Source: Beijerinckiaceae bacterium RH AL1 (GTDB lineage: Bacteria > Pseudomonadota > Alphaproteobacteria > Rhizobiales > Beijerinckiaceae). From it: a stretch of 64,000 nt of DNA. Position numbers and translations under genes: made by a program. Every line of letters starts with the position of its first letter. Position 1 is the stretch's first letter. Positions 29,796-37,820 of this stretch are shown piece by piece. The notes under the pieces were generated by a model. That model was not told the DNA's origin, made no database searches, and worked only from the letters and a program-made list of their open reading frames with translations. The stretch covers positions 1,860,597-1,924,596 of the forward strand of contig LR590083.2 of the NCBI GenBank assembly GCA_901457705.2, written 5' to 3'.

Positions 29796-30083
29796 CTAAA
29801 GCTCGCAGGTGACCGTGCGGCCGCGCTGCTTGGCGCGGACCCGGACGAGGCGGCGGCGCACCGCGCGATGCTCGCCGAGAACCCGCACCGCCACGTCGCC
29901 GACGATCAGCGCCATCACCGACAGCGGCAGCAGGCTCGCATAGAGCGCCGACTTGATGAGCGAGGCGGTGCCCTCGTCGCTCGCCACGACGCCGACGATG
30001 AGCAGGCCGGCGATCGTCGCGTAGACGACGGTGATGCCGAGGTCGATGAAGCAGTCCCAGGCTATACGGGCGATGTTGGTCAT
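29796..30083 (-). CDS. Two-pass membrane hypothetical protein
   Basis: A 95-residue protein with two membrane segments (~13-33, LGITVVYATIAGLLIVGVV, and ~45-66, SALYASLLPLSVMALIVGDVAV) and a basic C-terminus (HRAVRRRLVRVRAKQRGR). I recognise no family. It lies between metY and the potassium channel gene on the same strand, about 70 bp from the latter's stop. Confidence 0.6.
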   Translation of the reverse strand: MTNIARIAWDCFIDLGITVVYATIAGLLIVGVVASDEGTASLIKSALYASLLPLSVMALIVGDVAVRVLGEHRAVRRRLVRVRAKQRGRTVTCEL

Positions 30084-30150
30084 GCCGTGCGTCCTTCGCG
30101 AAGCCCCCCGGCTCCGACGAGAGGGAAGCTACGTGGTAATTTTTCCCACG

Positions 30151-31212
30151 TCAAGCGCTTTGCGCGGGATCGCTCGGCTTCGGCGCGGCCGCGAAGATCG
30201 CCTGCATGGCGCCGACGCGCGTCGGGCGGCCCACCACAGCGACGCCGTCGCCCGCCGCAATGCGCAGCCCGAGCGGCGGCTGGAACACGGTCTTCTCGCC
30301 CTTCTGCTCGATGGCCGCGATCATGAAGGCGCCGGCGGCGCGCGACTCGATCTCGCCGACCGTGGCGCCGTCGGCCGCGCTGCCCCTCGCCGCCGCGACG
30401 ATCTCGAGATCGAGGCCGAGCCGGGCGAGCTCCTTGCCGATCGTGCTGAGCTTGCTGCCCTCGCGCAACCCGGTCATGTCCTTGAACAGGAGCAGCTCGG
30501 CGATGCGCTCGGCGCCGATATGGGCGGGCAGCACCACGCGGTCGGCGCCGGCCTGGATGAGCTTGCTCTCGGTCGACGGGATCTCTCCGCGCGCGATGAT
30601 GTCGAGGTTCTTGTTGAGGCTCCGCGCCGAGAGCGTGATGAAGACGTTGGCGGCATCGTCGGGCAGCACGGTGGTCAGCGCCCGCGCCCGCATGATGCCG
30701 GCCTTGCGCAGCGTCGCCTCGTCCGTCGCGTCGCCCAGCATGGCGAGGAAGCCGTGGCCGCGCGCCGATTCGACCCGCGCCTCGCTGCGATCGAGGACGA
30801 TCACGCCGATGCCCGCGGCCTCGAGGTCCTGGCCGAGGCTCTGCCCGATGCGCCCGTAGCCGCAGATGATGACGTGGCCGGCGAGCTGGTCGATGTCGCG
30901 TTGCATGCGGCGGACTCCCAAGAAGGCCTGGAGCTGGCTGACGGTGATGAGCTGGATCAGGCTGCCGGTGAGGAAGATCATGCCGGTGCAGCCGGTGACG
31001 ATGAGCGCGATGGTGATGGCGCGCAGCGCCGCGGTGTCGATCGGGCGCACCTCGTCGTAGCCGACCGTGTAGACGGTAAGCACGACCATGTAGAGCGCGT
31101 CGCCGAGGCTCCAGCCGTAGAGGCGATAGGCGAGCGTCGCCGTCGCCATGACGACGAGCATGAAGAGCGTCCCGCCGATGAGATTGCGGATCGGGGAGGC
31201 GAAGGCGTTCAT
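30151..31212 (-). CDS. Potassium channel with RCK (TrkA-N/TrkA-C) domains
   Basis: A 353-residue two-helix K+ channel. Membrane helices at ~12-32 and ~62-88 flank a pore loop with the selectivity filter TVGYDE (~47-52). The cytosolic RCK-N domain begins HVIICGYGRIGQSLGQDL (~113), binding a nucleotide, and a TrkA-C-type domain ends the protein (~270-340). It would gate K+ flow across the inner membrane in response to a ligand. The family (Kch/MthK-like) is clear; the ligand is not. Confidence 0.9.
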   Translation of the reverse strand: MNAFASPIRNLIGGTLFMLVVMATATLAYRLYGWSLGDALYMVVLTVYTVGYDEVRPIDTAALRAITIALIVTGCTGMIFLTGSLIQLITVSQLQAFLGVRRMQRDIDQLAGHVIICGYGRIGQSLGQDLEAAGIGVIVLDRSEARVESARGHGFLAMLGDATDEATLRKAGIMRARALTTVLPDDAANVFITLSARSLNKNLDIIARGEIPSTESKLIQAGADRVVLPAHIGAERIAELLLFKDMTGLREGSKLSTIGKELARLGLDLEIVAAARGSAADGATVGEIESRAAGAFMIAAIEQKGEKTVFQPPLGLRIAAGDGVAVVGRPTRVGAMQAIFAAAPKPSDPAQSA

Positions 31213-31270
31213 CTGATGGTGCGGCCGGGCGTCGGAGGGCGCGGGCTGCCCATCAAGATTCGCGCCGAGC

Positions 31271-32197
31271 CTAGGCGGGATGCTCCAGCCCCTTCGCCTC
31301 CAGCCAGGCGGCGAGGCGGGCGTTGACCTCGTCGGGCGCCTCCTGCTGCACCCAGTGCGAGACCTTGGGCAGGCGCTCGAGCGTGAACTCCTCGACGAGC
31401 GGCCCGTAGCCTTCGGTCAGCTCGAGGCCGAGCGCGGTGTCCTCCTCGCCCCAGATCATCAGCGTCGGCACGTCGATCTTCGGCGTCGGCTCGGCGGGGC
31501 GCGCCATGTCCGTGGCATTGGCGCGGTAGTAGTTGATCATCGCCGTAAGGGCGCCGGGCTTCATCGCGTTCTCGCGATAGCGCCGCGTGACCTCGTCGGG
31601 GAACGCGCTCTTGTCGACCGCCATGCCGCTGAAGGCGCGCCCGACCGCCGCGGCGCCGTTGGCCCGAAGCAGCAGCTCCGGCATGACCGGCATCTGGAAG
31701 AACGCCATGTACCAGGAGCGCCGCCGCTGCGCCCACGACCGGGCGAGCACCGCCCGGAAGACGTCGGGATGCGGCACGTTCATGACGACGAGGCCGTCGA
31801 GCGGCCGCGCACGGCGGATCGCGAAGGCCCAGGCGATCGCCGCGCCCCAGTCGTGGCCGATCAGCAGCCGCCGCCTGGCGCCGAGCGCATCGAACAGCGC
31901 GGCCGCGTCCTTGACGAGATGACGGATGCGATAGGCCTCGACCTCGTGCGGCCGCTCGCTGTCGCCGTAGCCGCGCAGGTCCGGCGCGACGGCGTGCCAA
32001 CCCATCGCGGCGAGCGGCTCGAGCTGGTGGCGCCAGGAGAAGCGGCTCTCCGGGAAGCCGTGCAGGCAGAGCGCGACGGCGTCGCCGCTGCCGGCCTCGT
32101 CGATCGTGAAGCGCAGGCCGTTGGCCGTCACGTCGCGTGTCGAAATCCCGCCCATCGGTGCCTCATCAAGGATCGTCCTGAAGGCTCCGCTAACCAT
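31271..32197 (-). CDS. Alpha/beta hydrolase, epoxide hydrolase-like
   Basis: A 308-residue hydrolase. HGFPES (oxyanion hole), GHDWGAAIAW (nucleophile Asp in place of Ser, the mark of epoxide hydrolases and haloalkane dehalogenases), a lid Tyr region YYRAN and a late His in VSHWVQQEAPDEVN are visible. The HGxPxS motif favours epoxide hydrolase. The Met at residue 15 (PMGGIST) is another possible start. It is divergent from the TAXI-like gene. Confidence 0.85.
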   Translation of the reverse strand: MVSGAFRTILDEAPMGGISTRDVTANGLRFTIDEAGSGDAVALCLHGFPESRFSWRHQLEPLAAMGWHAVAPDLRGYGDSERPHEVEAYRIRHLVKDAAALFDALGARRRLLIGHDWGAAIAWAFAIRRARPLDGLVVMNVPHPDVFRAVLARSWAQRRRSWYMAFFQMPVMPELLLRANGAAAVGRAFSGMAVDKSAFPDEVTRRYRENAMKPGALTAMINYYRANATDMARPAEPTPKIDVPTLMIWGEEDTALGLELTEGYGPLVEEFTLERLPKVSHWVQQEAPDEVNARLAAWLEAKGLEHPA

Positions 32198-32244
32198 GAA
32201 AGCACGGTCAAGTCCCCTCGCCGAACGGCGCGACGAATTTCGCC

Positions 32245-32259
32245 TTAATGGGTTCTTAA
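32245..32259 (+). promoter_or_regulatory. Putative CtrA binding site
   Basis: TTAA, seven bases, TTAA (32245-32248 and 32256-32259), matching the CtrA half-site spacing exactly. It lies 38 bp before ATG 32297 of the TAXI-like gene and 48 bp before the divergent hydrolase. It could overlap a promoter of either. Confidence 0.45.
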
Positions 32260-32296
32260 AGCTTCACCTTGTCTCGCGTGGGGGAGGGTGAAGTTC

Positions 32297-33268
32297 ATGC
32301 CCGCAGAAAGACGTCCGGCCGCTGCCAAGCTCGCCACCAAGGGGGTTCTGGCGGCCCTGATCTTGACGGCATCGCCCGTCGCCACGACCGCCGCCCGAGC
32401 CGACGATTGCTCCGGCATCATGTGCCTCTTCCACTCCAATGCGCCGCAGCAGCGGCAGCCCGCGGCCTCAGCCGCCCCGGTCGCCGCGCCGGCTGCGGGC
32501 GAGGCCGCCGCCGACCCCGCGCCCAAGGCGAAGCCCAGGGCCAAGCCGGTCCCCGTCGTGACCATCGCCGCCGATCCGAGCGAGGCCGCCCGCCTCAAGC
32601 CGATCGCCGCCGCCGTCTCGCGCCCGCGCGTAAAAATCGTCGACGCGAAGGCGGGCGAGGGGGCCGACTTCTCGCTCTCGACCTCGCTCGACCAGGGCGG
32701 CGGCGCCGGCAAGGCGCGGCTCTATCCCGAAGCGATGCACGTCATCGCCGGCGACAAGGTGCATTCGTTCGCCGACCTCAAGGGCAAGAACGTCAGCTTC
32801 GGCGCCGACGGCTCCGCCGGCCAGACGGTGGCGCGCAAGGCGTTCCAGGCGGCGGGCGTGAGCGTCGCCGAGACGCCGCTCGAGCTCGACAACGCCCTCG
32901 ACGGCCTCGCGACCGGCGACATCGACGCCGTGGTGGTGCTGGCGCCGCAGCCCGACGCGCGGCTCACCAAGCTGCACGCGCCGAACCTGCATCTCGTCGC
33001 CTGGCCCGAGGCCGCATCGCTGCCGGACGGCGCGAGCGCGACGACCATCGACGCGCAAGCCTATCCGGGCTTCGCCAAGCAGGAGCCGAAGGTCGCGGCG
33101 CTCGCCGTCGATGCCGTGCTGGTCGAGAGCCCGAAGGGCGCGCGCCAGCCGGCCGCAAAGGCCTTCCTCGGGGCGCTGACGCACCACGCCTCGGTGCTCG
33201 GCAAGCGCGGCTTCGCGCTGCTCGAGGCCGACGCCGGGCGCCGCGTCGCCAACAACGACCCCCGCTGA
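32297..33268 (+). CDS. Exported TAXI-like solute-binding protein
   Basis: A 323-residue exported protein: signal peptide (LATKGVLAALILTASPVATTAARA), an Ala/Pro/Lys linker (~45-90), then a periplasmic binding fold with LYPEAMHVIAGDKVHSFADLKGKNVSFGADGSAGQTVARKAFQAAGV. The block resembles TAXI-type TRAP receptors, but no TRAP membrane genes are near, so transport is not proven. A GTG at 32288 is also in frame, but it abuts the GGGAGG ribosome site, so ATG 32297 is preferred. A CtrA-like box lies upstream. Confidence 0.7.
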   Translation: MPAERRPAAAKLATKGVLAALILTASPVATTAARADDCSGIMCLFHSNAPQQRQPAASAAPVAAPAAGEAAADPAPKAKPRAKPVPVVTIAADPSEAARLKPIAAAVSRPRVKIVDAKAGEGADFSLSTSLDQGGGAGKARLYPEAMHVIAGDKVHSFADLKGKNVSFGADGSAGQTVARKAFQAAGVSVAETPLELDNALDGLATGDIDAVVVLAPQPDARLTKLHAPNLHLVAWPEAASLPDGASATTIDAQAYPGFAKQEPKVAALAVDAVLVESPKGARQPAAKAFLGALTHHASVLGKRGFALLEADAGRRVANNDPR

Positions 33269-33359
33269 GCGGGTCGGGGCTCGCAAGCGAGCGCGAGATC
33301 GGAAAGATTCGCCGGCGCGCCCTCTTAAAATCTTCACAATTAATTTCTAATCTCATCCC

Positions 33360-33446
33360 TGGAACGACGCGCGGAATGCGAGTGCCGATCGCCGCTTCCT
33401 CCCTGATCCGACACCTGAAAGCCCGGCCCCCAGCCGGGCTTTTTTT
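33360..33446 (+). ncRNA. Candidate small RNA ending in a strong terminator
   Basis: An AT-rich promoter-like pair, TTAAAA (33325-33330) and TAATCT (33348-33353), 17 bp apart, is followed by ~60 bases without a reading frame and a strong terminator. The transcript would be ~87 bases and carry CTTCCTCCC (33395-33403), complementary to ribosome binding sites, a trait of Rhizobiales trans-acting sRNAs. Alternatively this is only the distant terminator of the TAXI-like gene. Confidence 0.4.
33420..33446 (+). terminator. Strong intrinsic terminator
   Basis: AGCCCGGC (33420-33427) pairs with GCCGGGCT (33433-33440) around a five-base loop, followed by six T residues. It ends the candidate sRNA or the TAXI-like transcript, 150 bp after that gene's stop. 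Confidence 0.9.
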
Positions 33447-33566
33447 CGTCGCGCACGGTGCCGGGAAAACTCGGGCATATGCCGAATCGCCGCGGCGGGG
33501 GCGCTTGCGCGCGGCCAAGCCCGCCTTATCCTGCGGCGATTACGACCGCTGCAGGCTGAGGGTCCC

Positions 33567-34238
33567 ATGCGTCTCCTTGATCGATTCTGCCGTCGCTTTT
33601 CGCTCACCGCCTTCGGCGTCGCCGTCGGCCTCGCAACGCTAGCCCCCGCCGCGCAGGCCGAGAGCGAGATGAGCTTCCGCGTCATCCAGCTCGGCGAGCG
33701 CGGCTATGCCATCAGCGCGCGCGGCCAGATCACCAACGAGACGCCGGACCGCTTCACGGAATTCTTGAGCGAGAACCCGCAGGTGCGCGGCCGGCCGGTC
33801 GTGCTGCTCGATTCGCCGGGCGGCCGCGTGCTGGCCTCGATGGCCTTCGGCAAGGTGCTGCGCAGCGTCGGCGCGTCCGCCATCGTCGCCGGCGTCGCCG
33901 GGGACGGGCAGGGCGGCGTCGCGCTGACCAACGCGCAGTGCTTCTCGGCCTGCGTCTACGCGCTTATGGGGGCGAGCAAGCGGGTGATCCCGTCGTCGAG
34001 CATGATCGGCATCCACCGCATGTTCGCCTACGAGGCGGACGTCGATCCCTCCGGCGAGATCGAGTCGGTGCACCGCCGCTACGACGACGGCCGCATGCGC
34101 AGCTACCTGCAGGAATATTCGAGCGAGATGGGGGTCAGCCCCGGCCTGATCTCGGCCGCCGAGCACATCTCGTCGGATCACCTGAAGATCCTGTCGCGCG
34201 GGGAAATCCGCCGCTATCATCTCGGCGCAACGCGCTGA
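33567..34238 (+). CDS. Exported ClpP/crotonase-fold protein
   Basis: A 223-residue protein with a signal peptide (FGVAVGLATLAPAAQA, cut ~31) and a ClpP-like fold: RPVVLLDSPGGRVLASMAFGKVLR, CFSACVYALMGASKRVIPSSSMIGIHRM (Ser-Ala-Cys nucleophile-loop region) and a helical C-terminus. Periplasmic ClpP-like proteins of this type are common in alphaproteobacteria; whether it is an active protease is not clear. tRNA-Asp follows 88 bp downstream. Confidence 0.75.
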   Translation: MRLLDRFCRRFSLTAFGVAVGLATLAPAAQAESEMSFRVIQLGERGYAISARGQITNETPDRFTEFLSENPQVRGRPVVLLDSPGGRVLASMAFGKVLRSVGASAIVAGVAGDGQGGVALTNAQCFSACVYALMGASKRVIPSSSMIGIHRMFAYEADVDPSGEIESVHRRYDDGRMRSYLQEYSSEMGVSPGLISAAEHISSDHLKILSRGEIRRYHLGATR

Positions 34239-34326
34239 GCGCAAACGAGCCCTCAGGGCATGCCGGACTTCTTGACTTGCGCCGGTGCAATGCGTATCGC
34301 ACCGGTCTCGCCGCGACCGGCTTCGC

Positions 34327-34403
<77 letters not shown>

Positions 34404-34435
34404 CTCCCTTTGATCGCCGACGATCCAAGCGCCCG

Positions 34436-35533
34436 TCAGTAGACGACCGCTCCCGCGAGATGCCGGCGATGCGCCGCCTCGTGGGCTACCACGCCGGCTG
34501 CGCCGAGGCGCTGGCGATGCACCACCGCCATGCCCAGCACGACCATCGCGAAGGCCTGGTGCAGCATGCCGGCCCAGATCGGAACGACGAAGAGCAGCGT
34601 CAGGATGCCGATCGCCGCCTGCAGCGCGACCAGCCCGGCAAGCGCCCCGGCGCGCCGCGCCGCCGACGTGCCGGGCGCCACGCGCGCGGTCCAGATCGCC
34701 TGCGCGAGCGCCAGGGCGAGCACGAGATAGGCGGTCATCCGGTGCTGGAACTGCACCTCGGCGACGTTGTCGACGAGGTTGCGCCACCACGGCGACAGCG
34801 TGCCGAGGAGGTCGGCCGGCACGAGCTGCCCGGCCATCAGCGGCCAGGTGTTGAAGGCGTAGCCGGCGCGCAGCCCCGCGACGAGCGCGCCGAAGCCGAT
34901 CTGCACCAGCACCAGCGCGACGACGAGGCTCGCGAGCCGCCGCAGGGCAGGGGGCATGGCGGGCTCGCCGGCGGGCCGCTGCGAGGCGGCGATCCACGTC
35001 AGGGCCGCGAAGCTGAGCGAGGCGAGCAGGAGGTGGACGGCGAGCCGCTCCTGCGCGACCTCGACGCGGCCGGTGAGACCCGAGGAGACCATCCACCAGC
35101 CGACGAAGCCCTGCAGGCCGCCGAGCGCGAGGATCCCGAGCATCTGCAGGAGCAGGCGCCGGTCGAGCTTGCGGGCGATAAGGAAGCCGACGAGCGGCAC
35201 GACGAGCACGATCCCGAGCAGCCGGCCGACGAGGCGATGCGTCCATTCCATCAGGAAGATCGCCTGGAAATGGCCGAGCGTCATGTTGGGGAACATCACC
35301 GCGTACTGCGGGATGCGCTTGTACTTCTCGAAGGCCTCGAGCCACGCGGCCTGCGACAGCGGCGGGATGACGCCCGTCACCGGCTTCCACTCGGTGATCG
35401 AGAGGCCGGATTCGGTAAGGCGCGTCGCCCCGCCTAGAACGACCATCAGGAACACGAGCCCGGCGAGGCTCCACAGCCAGGCGGCGACAGCGGCCGAGCG
35501 GGGAGGGGCGGAAGTCGGGCTGGTCATGCTCAT
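34436..35533 (-). CDS. ctaA: Haem A synthase (COX15/CtaA)
   Basis: A 365-residue, eight-helix inner-membrane enzyme that oxidises haem O to haem A for cytochrome c oxidase. Seen: LVFLMVVLGGATRLTESGLSITEWKPVTGVIPPLS, the haem-ligand His in MEWTHRLVGRLLG and in VQFQHRMTAY, HLLLASL and MLHQAFAM. ATG 35533 is the family start; a repeat-derived extension upstream is not part of it. No other cta genes are nearby. Confidence 0.95.
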   Translation of the reverse strand: MSMTSPTSAPPRSAAVAAWLWSLAGLVFLMVVLGGATRLTESGLSITEWKPVTGVIPPLSQAAWLEAFEKYKRIPQYAVMFPNMTLGHFQAIFLMEWTHRLVGRLLGIVLVVPLVGFLIARKLDRRLLLQMLGILALGGLQGFVGWWMVSSGLTGRVEVAQERLAVHLLLASLSFAALTWIAASQRPAGEPAMPPALRRLASLVVALVLVQIGFGALVAGLRAGYAFNTWPLMAGQLVPADLLGTLSPWWRNLVDNVAEVQFQHRMTAYLVLALALAQAIWTARVAPGTSAARRAGALAGLVALQAAIGILTLLFVVPIWAGMLHQAFAMVVLGMAVVHRQRLGAAGVVAHEAAHRRHLAGAVVY

Positions 35534-35650
35534 GGGCGGGTCTTTGAATGCAGATCTAAGGCGAGGATCGCGTGCCGCGCTGGCAGGGCGATCGGGCAGG
35601 GCGCAGATAAAGCCCGCGCCGAGGTCGTGTCCATATCGCGCCGCCGCGAC

Positions 35651-35770
35651 CTGGCAACACATGGAGGTCGCCGGCGCGATTTCGCGCCACGTGGACGTCG
35701 CACGCGCGATCTGGCACCACACGCAAGCCGCGGTCGCGGCCTGGCAATTGAAGGAGGTCGCGCATGCGTC
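35651..35770. repeat. Degenerate tandem repeat of exactly 30 bp
   Basis: Four units start at 35651, 35681, 35711 and 35741. Each begins CTGGCAnnAC or a variant (TTCGCGCCAC) and carries a GGAGGTCG-like block at bases 13-20, then a GCGCGAT-type end. A poorer fifth unit may precede them. The last unit supplies the AAGGAGG ribosome site and start codon of the DUF2842 gene. The period is ten codons, and both strands stay open across it. Confidence 0.6.
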
Positions 35771-35991
35771 GGCGCGAACGCAAGCTCATTGGCGTCGTCG
35801 CGACGATCGTCTTCGTCGTCGTCTACGCGCTTGCCGCGATGGCGCTGGCCCAGCTCGAGGTCACCAAGGGCGCGCCGACGGTGCTGCAGTGGATCTACTA
35901 CGCGGTCGTCGGCATGGGCTGGATCCTGCCGCTGATGCCGTTGATCGCCTGGATGGAGCGCCCGGACCCGGACGGCCCACAGCAAAGCTAG
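35764..35991 (+). CDS. DUF2842 two-pass membrane protein
   Basis: A 75-residue inner-membrane protein of the alphaproteobacterial DUF2842 family: RKLIGVVATIVFVVVYALAAMALAQL (helix 1, ~8-30), LQWIYYAVVGMGWILPLMPLIAWMERPD (helix 2, ~42-64). Function is unknown. A very good AAGGAGG site precedes ATG 35764. Confidence 0.85.
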   Translation: MRRRERKLIGVVATIVFVVVYALAAMALAQLEVTKGAPTVLQWIYYAVVGMGWILPLMPLIAWMERPDPDGPQQS

Positions 35992-36142
35992 CGGTCGGCG
36001 GCCCGCTCATCGAGTAGTGGCGGCACAGTCACTGTGTTCCACACTGCGACAGCGTGCGGGAAGAACGTCCTGTTTTGTCATTGCAGCGCAGCATAACATG
36101 GATGTAGATTGGCCTTGAGTTGTACCAGGGTGGCTTCACTTC

Positions 36143-36382
36143 GTGAGCATGTACCGGCTATCGGCAACCCAGTCGCGGCGCAGCCCGCGTTGCAATAACG
36201 AATGCGTCAACGAAACGGTCGCCAGCGCGCACGACGCGCTCAGCGCGCTGCGGCGGCTCTCCCGGACCTACGAGATCGTCTACATCTACGACGAGGACGG
36301 CCACCGCGCCGATGTCCTCGACCTCCTGAAGGGCTCGTTCTCCGAGACGCGCGGCTGCGGGACGTCGGCCCGGACGAACTAG
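36143..36382 (+). CDS. Small hypothetical protein (weak)
   Basis: A 79-residue frame. The second half looks like a real protein (VASAHDALSALRRLSRTYEIVYIYDEDGHRADVLDLLKGSF), the first ~20 residues less so; the true start may be later. No family is recognised and no clear ribosome site is seen at GTG 36143 or ATG 36149. Confidence 0.35.
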   Translation: MSMYRLSATQSRRSPRCNNECVNETVASAHDALSALRRLSRTYEIVYIYDEDGHRADVLDLLKGSFSETRGCGTSARTN

Positions 36383-36481
36383 CGCAGGCGCCGATCGACC
36401 GATGCACTTTCGTCCGGATGTGCGAGACCCGGGCGCTTCTGTAATCGAACTGTCAGAAGGCGGCCTTATCTCGCCGTCGAC

Positions 36482-36730
36482 ATGGATTTGCAGAGGACAG
36501 TGCGGGTGACCCGCTCCTTCGACTTCGACGCCGCGCCCGACGAGATCGTGCCGCCGCCGCTCGACAACGACATCCCGTCCGACGACGAGCTGGACGCCCT
36601 GTGCGACGAGCTCATGCGCTTCGACGCGACGACGATGGGCGCGGCGACCGCGGTCGCGCCGAAGGTGGACGCTGCGACCACGCAGGCCGGCGCTGCCGTG
36701 CCGGCGCCTCAGAAGACGCCGATCGAGTAG
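36482..36730 (+). CDS. Small acidic hypothetical protein
   Basis: An 82-residue acidic product (DFDAAPDEIVPPPLDNDIPSDDELDALCDELMRFD in two halves) with an Ala/Thr-rich tail. Codon third positions are GC-rich as in real genes. The family is unknown. It is convergent with mazG, 12 bp apart. Confidence 0.45.
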   Translation: MDLQRTVRVTRSFDFDAAPDEIVPPPLDNDIPSDDELDALCDELMRFDATTMGAATAVAPKVDAATTQAGAAVPAPQKTPIE

Positions 36731-36742
36731 GGCGCCGCCGCC

Positions 36743-37696
36743 CTACAGCCCCGCGGCTTTGGCTTCGACCCAAAGCTCTTCCATCTCCTCGAGCGTCACG
36801 TCCTGCGCGGCCGAGCCCTTGGCGGCGAGCGCCGTCTCGATGTGCGCGAAGCGGCGCTCGAACTTCGCGTTCGCGCCGCGCACCGCCGTCTCCGGATCGG
36901 CGTTGACGTGCCGCGCCAGGTTGGCTACCGCAAACAGCAAGTCGCCGATCTCGTCGGCGACGGCCTCGCGCGAGGCGCCGTCGATCGCGCGCTCGATCTC
37001 GTCGATCTCCTCGCGGATCTTCGCCAGCACCAGCTTGGCGTCGCTCCAGTCGAAGCCGACGCTCGAGGCCTTGCGCTGCAGCTTCACGGCGCGCGTCAGG
37101 CCGGGCAGGGTGGAGGGCACGTCGGCAAGCAGGCCCTTCGGCTTCTGGTCCTTGCCCTTCGCCTTGCGCTCCTCGGCCTTGATCGCCTCCCACACCTCGT
37201 TCGACATGGTCGGCCTGGCGGCATCGGCGCCCGCGGCCATGGCGGCGAGCAGGCCGTGCACCGGCGTCGGCTCGGGCTGCGGCGGCTTGCCGAGCCTTGC
37301 TTCGCGCTTCAGGCGCATTGCCTCCCAGATCTTGTCGACGCCCGACGGCGGCAGCTTCTTCGGCTCGGCCAGGAAGACGTGCGGGTGGCGCCGCACCATC
37401 TTGTCGCAGACGCCGGCGGCGATGTCGGCGAAGCGGAAGGAGCCCACCTCCTCGCCGAGCCGTGCGTGAAAGACGACCTGGAGCAGCAGGTCGCCGAGCT
37501 CCTCGCGAAGATCCTCGAGGCTGCCGCGCTCGATGGCGTCGACGACCTCGTAGGCCTCTTCAAGCGCGTACGGGGCGAGCGTCTTGTGCGTCTGCTGCAG
37601 GTCCCAGGGACACCCCGTGCCGGGGGTGCGCAGAGACGCGACGATCTCGATCAGGCGGGCGATGCTGTCGGGCGATTGGCTGTCTGCGATGGGCAT
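36743..37696 (-). CDS. mazG: Nucleoside triphosphate pyrophosphohydrolase MazG
   Basis: A 317-residue MazG, which hydrolyses (d)NTPs to monophosphates. Both MazG repeats are present: the first with RTPGTGCPWDLQQTHKTLAPYALEEAYEVVDAIE and EELGDLLLQVVFHA (metal-binding E-E-x-x-D pattern), the second with KIREEIDEIERAI and ADEIGDLLFAVANLARH. A ~40-residue linker makes it longer than the E. coli form. ATG 37696 is preferred over GTG 37708. A terminator for the upstream csp gene separates the two. Confidence 0.93.
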   Translation of the reverse strand: MPIADSQSPDSIARLIEIVASLRTPGTGCPWDLQQTHKTLAPYALEEAYEVVDAIERGSLEDLREELGDLLLQVVFHARLGEEVGSFRFADIAAGVCDKMVRRHPHVFLAEPKKLPPSGVDKIWEAMRLKREARLGKPPQPEPTPVHGLLAAMAAGADAARPTMSNEVWEAIKAEERKAKGKDQKPKGLLADVPSTLPGLTRAVKLQRKASSVGFDWSDAKLVLAKIREEIDEIERAIDGASREAVADEIGDLLFAVANLARHVNADPETAVRGANAKFERRFAHIETALAAKGSAAQDVTLEEMEELWVEAKAAGL

Positions 37697-37762
37697 GGAC
37701 GGACACACTCTTGGCCACGTCCTGCAATCTTCGTCGCGATTCCGAGCGTTGGGAAGCCGCCC

Positions 37763-37792
37763 AAAAGAAAAGGCGCGCCGTTGAGCGCGCCT
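37763..37792 (-). terminator. Intrinsic terminator after the cold-shock gene
   Basis: On the minus strand AGGCGCGC (37785-37792) and GCGCGCCT (37771-37778) form an 8-bp stem with a 6-base loop, followed by TTTCTTTT. It lies 29 bp after the cold-shock gene's stop. Confidence 0.88.
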
Positions 37793-37820
37793 CCTTTTGT
37801 CTCATGTCCCTCGATATTGC

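Noticed and set aside
29687-29800. A SAM-II type riboswitch upstream of metY, expected in alphaproteobacteria
   Set aside because: The conserved pseudoknot blocks are not present; only a short stem at the ribosome site is seen.
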